Positions 51,584 to 53,948 of a stretch of DNA of 53,948 nt are shown in pieces (the first letter of the stretch is position 1; the number at the start of each line of letters is the position of its first letter). The position numbers were made by a program, and so were the translations under genes. This DNA comes from Mariniblastus sp. (GTDB lineage: Bacteria; Planctomycetota; Planctomycetia; Pirellulales; Pirellulaceae): contig WTFU01000064.1 in the NCBI GenBank assembly GCA_011523945.1, forward strand, positions 1 through 53,948. The letters run 5' to 3'. Below the pieces are notes generated by a model. It searched no databases. It had not been told where the DNA came from and saw only the letters and a list, made by a program, of their open reading frames with translations.

Positions 51584-53948
51584 CTAGTTTACATTCGCTG
51601 TACCAAAAGTCGGCGTTCCAATTTTGAATCGCCCGTTTTTGGATCGAGCATAGGATTGATCCTTGGTTTGTTTACCGAACTTTACCGAGTCGACAATTTC
51701 ATTTCCATCTTCATTCCGACCAACCAGCCAAACTGTTTCACCGGATTGCGACAGCTTAAACGAAGCAAAGTTACCATTCGCTTTTTCTGCACCATCAGCC
51801 CAGACAATTAAAAAATCACCTGCAGCAATCGTCGAACCCTCGGTAGGAAACTGCCACTTTCGCAGATTTTTTTTGTCGTCGGTTAAATACATTCCGCTCA
51901 AGTCAATCTCTTCGCCAGACGTATTTTTGATTTCAATCCAATCGGCGTACTCTTGCTTACTATTCTGCTTGAAACTCTGGTTGTCAGCCATAATTTCGTT
52001 TATGACGATTTCTGGATTACTCATGCGTCGCGGAACCAAATCCAATTCGCTTGGATTACCCTCCGCATATTGGGGATAAAACGCAGTCGTCAGATACTCA
52101 TCGTCCGTTCGCGCTTCGCAGTAATAATAGATCTTTGCACCGACGGGCAATGGTTCGGTTTCAACCGTGTAAGTTCCCTCTCCAGATGACTTCATTTCCA
52201 AAGCTTTGAATTTAGCCAAACGATCAGTCGCGTAATATAAAAATACTCGATTCGGTTCGACGGACGCTTTTGTCAAAGCCAGCGAAATATTGACAGGTAT
52301 TTCCGAACCAACAACCGATCCGACAACCGCATTGACTGATTTGAACTCGGGGTATTTCTGGGACAATTCGGGAACCGAATCGAGATAAGCCTTGCGACCT
52401 TTAAAAAACGCCTGAAGTCCGGGCGACTGCCCTCGCCCCTGACTTGTACTCATCCCAACACCAGCCTCAAACGCCTCCCAACTGGTCAATTTTCGCGTGT
52501 CCACTTTAATCTCATCCGAAATTAAATCTCGGTAAGATTCAATCAACGGGGCAACAGTATTCCAGTCACACCAATCTTGATAAATCGTTCTAACGTGAGC
52601 AACGTATCGTGCTTTCAAAATAGGATTCTCAAGGAGACGATTAATAAAAGGTGCAAGGGGTTGGTCGATCCCCGCAAATATATCCAGGTCAAAAGGCTTC
52701 AATTGCTGGCTACCCGCACCGTTCTGCGATGGTGGACCACCTTGAGGCGGTCCACCCGGAGGGGGGCCACCACCAAACAAACCACCGAATAAACCTCCAG
52801 CACCTAGACCTCCACCTCGACCGCCGCCTGGCCCTCCACCGAATCCGGGGCCATGATTCCCTTGAGCACGAAACGTCTCGTTATTGTCGTAAGGAAGAAT
52901 ATGGAATCGGTCAAATTTCGGTTCCTGGTAGATCGAATAATCAGCGCCTCGTTGATAGTAACCATCCATATCAAGCATCACATTATCGATGGCTAAAAAC
53001 CAGAGAACTCGATCGATACAAATCGCTTTATCGAGTGTAGATTCAAAATCGTCGGAATCTGTTTGCTCCAATATCTTGGTAGCTTTGATTAATGCGTCCC
53101 AAGACTCAGGCGTGTCTTTCGTCTTTAGCTCATACGTTCGATAGTCCCCCGGATCGTCGCCCTTGTATACAAAACTCGCTCCCTCTCGGCCGGGTGGCGC
53201 TTTCCAACGCCGTCCGCCTTTGGAATCAAAATACTCTTTCGTAAAATCAGAATTGAACTGCTGTTCATTAATATAAATACCCCAGCTCCGTCCGTTGATT
53301 ACCACATGAACATAATTAGCCTTGGGAACCGGAATATAGTCTCGGGCAATTCGACTGTAGAGAACCAATCTCAAGAACGATGCATCGGAATGAGAATTCA
53401 AGAGGTTCAGAGTCCGGTAACCGTACAAATCCTGTTTCTTGTCAGCCCAGTCGAACGTCAAATTAAGTGAGCGCTTCTGACCATCTCCGAGTGAGAAAAA
53501 TGAAGAATTACCACGAAACCGGATGCCCACTTTTTCGTAAGTTTGCTGATCGACCGTAACCTTCGCCGATAGATCCACCCCGTAGTCTTTTAAGGATGCC
53601 ATTTCCTTTTCCCATTGATCTGATTCGATATCAATGAAAATGGTTCGTAAGATCGCTGGATCATAAAGGGAGTGATCAGCGTAATTCTCAACTGAATCTT
53701 TAGAAATTTCCCGTCCGGGCTCGTTAGGTTGGGTATTCTCTCTACCGCGATTTCTCCGCGGTGGTCCCCGCCGTGGTGAGGGTTGATTAGCAATAGAGTC
53801 GAGTGCGAGCTTCAATTCATTACCTTCCAGACGTCCGTTTTCATCGGCATCGAATTCGCCAATCAAATCTCGCAACGGCATCGCCGCCGGCCCACCTTGT
53901 CCACCCGGCCCCATACCGGGGGGACCGCCTCGACGATCCTGCGGCCCC
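51584..53948 (-). CDS. CotH kinase-like protein with EF-hand and lamin-tail domain (5' end outside window)
   Basis: The open frame runs from the right edge, so the start and any signal peptide are missing; an internal ATG at 53914 is probably not the start because the Gly/Pro-rich sequence continues upstream of it. In order: a Gly/Pro-rich piece, an EF-hand-like DADENGRLEGNEL, a CotH kinase domain (FRGNSSFFSLGDGQKRSLNL, GRSWGIYINEQQF, FHILPYDNNETF), and a C-terminal lamin-tail domain (IVINEIMADNQ, EYADWIEIKNTSGEEIDLSGMYLTDD). A long Gly/Pro insert (GFGGGPGGGRGGGLGAGG) lies in the middle of the kinase-like domain, after DNNETF. CotH proteins phosphorylate spore-coat proteins in Bacillus; the role here is unknown. 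Confidence 0.9.
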   Translation of the reverse strand, partial: GPQDRRGGPPGMGPGGQGGPAAMPLRDLIGEFDADENGRLEGNELKLALDSIANQPSPRRGPPRRNRGRENTQPNEPGREISKDSVENYADHSLYDPAILRTIFIDIESDQWEKEMASLKDYGVDLSAKVTVDQQTYEKVGIRFRGNSSFFSLGDGQKRSLNLTFDWADKKQDLYGYRTLNLLNSHSDASFLRLVLYSRIARDYIPVPKANYVHVVINGRSWGIYINEQQFNSDFTKEYFDSKGGRRWKAPPGREGASFVYKGDDPGDYRTYELKTKDTPESWDALIKATKILEQTDSDDFESTLDKAICIDRVLWFLAIDNVMLDMDGYYQRGADYSIYQEPKFDRFHILPYDNNETFRAQGNHGPGFGGGPGGGRGGGLGAGGLFGGLFGGGPPPGGPPQGGPPSQNGAGSQQLKPFDLDIFAGIDQPLAPFINRLLENPILKARYVAHVRTIYQDWCDWNTVAPLIESYRDLISDEIKVDTRKLTSWEAFEAGVGMSTSQGRGQSPGLQAFFKGRKAYLDSVPELSQKYPEFKSVNAVVGSVVGSEIPVNISLALTKASVEPNRVFLYYATDRLAKFKALEMKSSGEGTYTVETEPLPVGAKIYYYCEARTDDEYLTTAFYPQYAEGNPSELDLVPRRMSNPEIVINEIMADNQSFKQNSKQEYADWIEIKNTSGEEIDLSGMYLTDDKKNLRKWQFPTEGSTIAAGDFLIVWADGAEKANGNFASFKLSQSGETVWLVGRNEDGNEIVDSVKFGKQTKDQSYARSKNGRFKIGTPTFGTANVN

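Noticed and set aside
1-53948. CRISPR arrays, transposases, integrases, rRNA
   Set aside because: I looked for regular repeats with spacers, transposase motifs and conserved rRNA segments and saw none.

Overview
The window looks like a chromosomal segment of a planctomycete, probably of the Pirellulales. This rests on the co-occurrence of families typical of that phylum: secreted DUF1501 proteins, Planctomycete-cytochrome-C/DUF1549/DUF1553 proteins, many formylglycine sulfatases, DUF1080 proteins, a PEP-CTERM protein, CotH proteins with EF-hands, and CxxC zinc-finger membrane proteins. The lineage call is inference; no rRNA gene is present.

Layout. 1-7470: the start of a SelO gene cut by the window edge, a two-domain secreted esterase/TIM-barrel protein, NAD(P)H-hydrate dehydratase (nnrD) divergent from argG, then a double ABC-2 permease and a methyltransferase with a signal peptide. 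7527-17792: a zinc-finger membrane protein, then a minus-strand block of three sulfatases followed by a heme-motif PSCyt1/DUF1549/DUF1553 protein and a DUF1501 protein. 18185-26036: a polyprenyl-phosphate glycosyltransferase overlapping a GT-C-like membrane protein, a fourth sulfatase, a PEP-CTERM matrixin-like metalloprotease and a PDZ/alpha-toroid (DUF6288-like) protein. 26236-32589: a DsrE-like lipoprotein, a membrane-anchored alpha/beta hydrolase, an ABC exporter, and a run of five small plus-strand genes. 33223-36221: a beta-propeller glycosidase-like protein, tRNA-Val, a CxxCH-FAS1 protein, a small zinc ribbon and a candidate 37-residue ORF. 36255-41602: an O-antigen-ligase/TPR protein followed by a WecA/TagO-type transferase, then a small membrane protein. 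41995-46133: a single-domain response regulator, fliW-csrA, a PDZ/LRR-like protein, and tRNA-Leu with a strong terminator. 46166-53948: an SDR dehydrogenase, two DUF1080 proteins, an EF-hand esterase and a CotH/lamin-tail protein that runs off the right edge.

How the parts fit. Much of the window encodes exported proteins for attack on complex, sulfated or acetylated polysaccharides (four sulfatases, a SASA esterase, DUF1080 proteins, a propeller glycosidase, an esterase). A second theme is construction of surface polysaccharide (GT2 + GT-C, Wzy-like ligase + WecA-like transferase). Housekeeping genes (argG, nnrD, csrA/fliW, tRNAs) are scattered between. Several long frames begin at in-frame TTG or GTG codons. 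I moved starts to downstream ATGs where a signal peptide, ribosome binding site, gene overlap or family N-terminus supports it.

I see no insertion sequence, prophage, CRISPR array or rRNA. The best leads for something new are unusual domain combinations (CxxCH+FAS1, SASA+TIM barrel, secreted methyltransferase), the sulfatase/PSCyt1/DUF1501 block, csrA-fliW away from flagellar genes, and the small-protein cluster.
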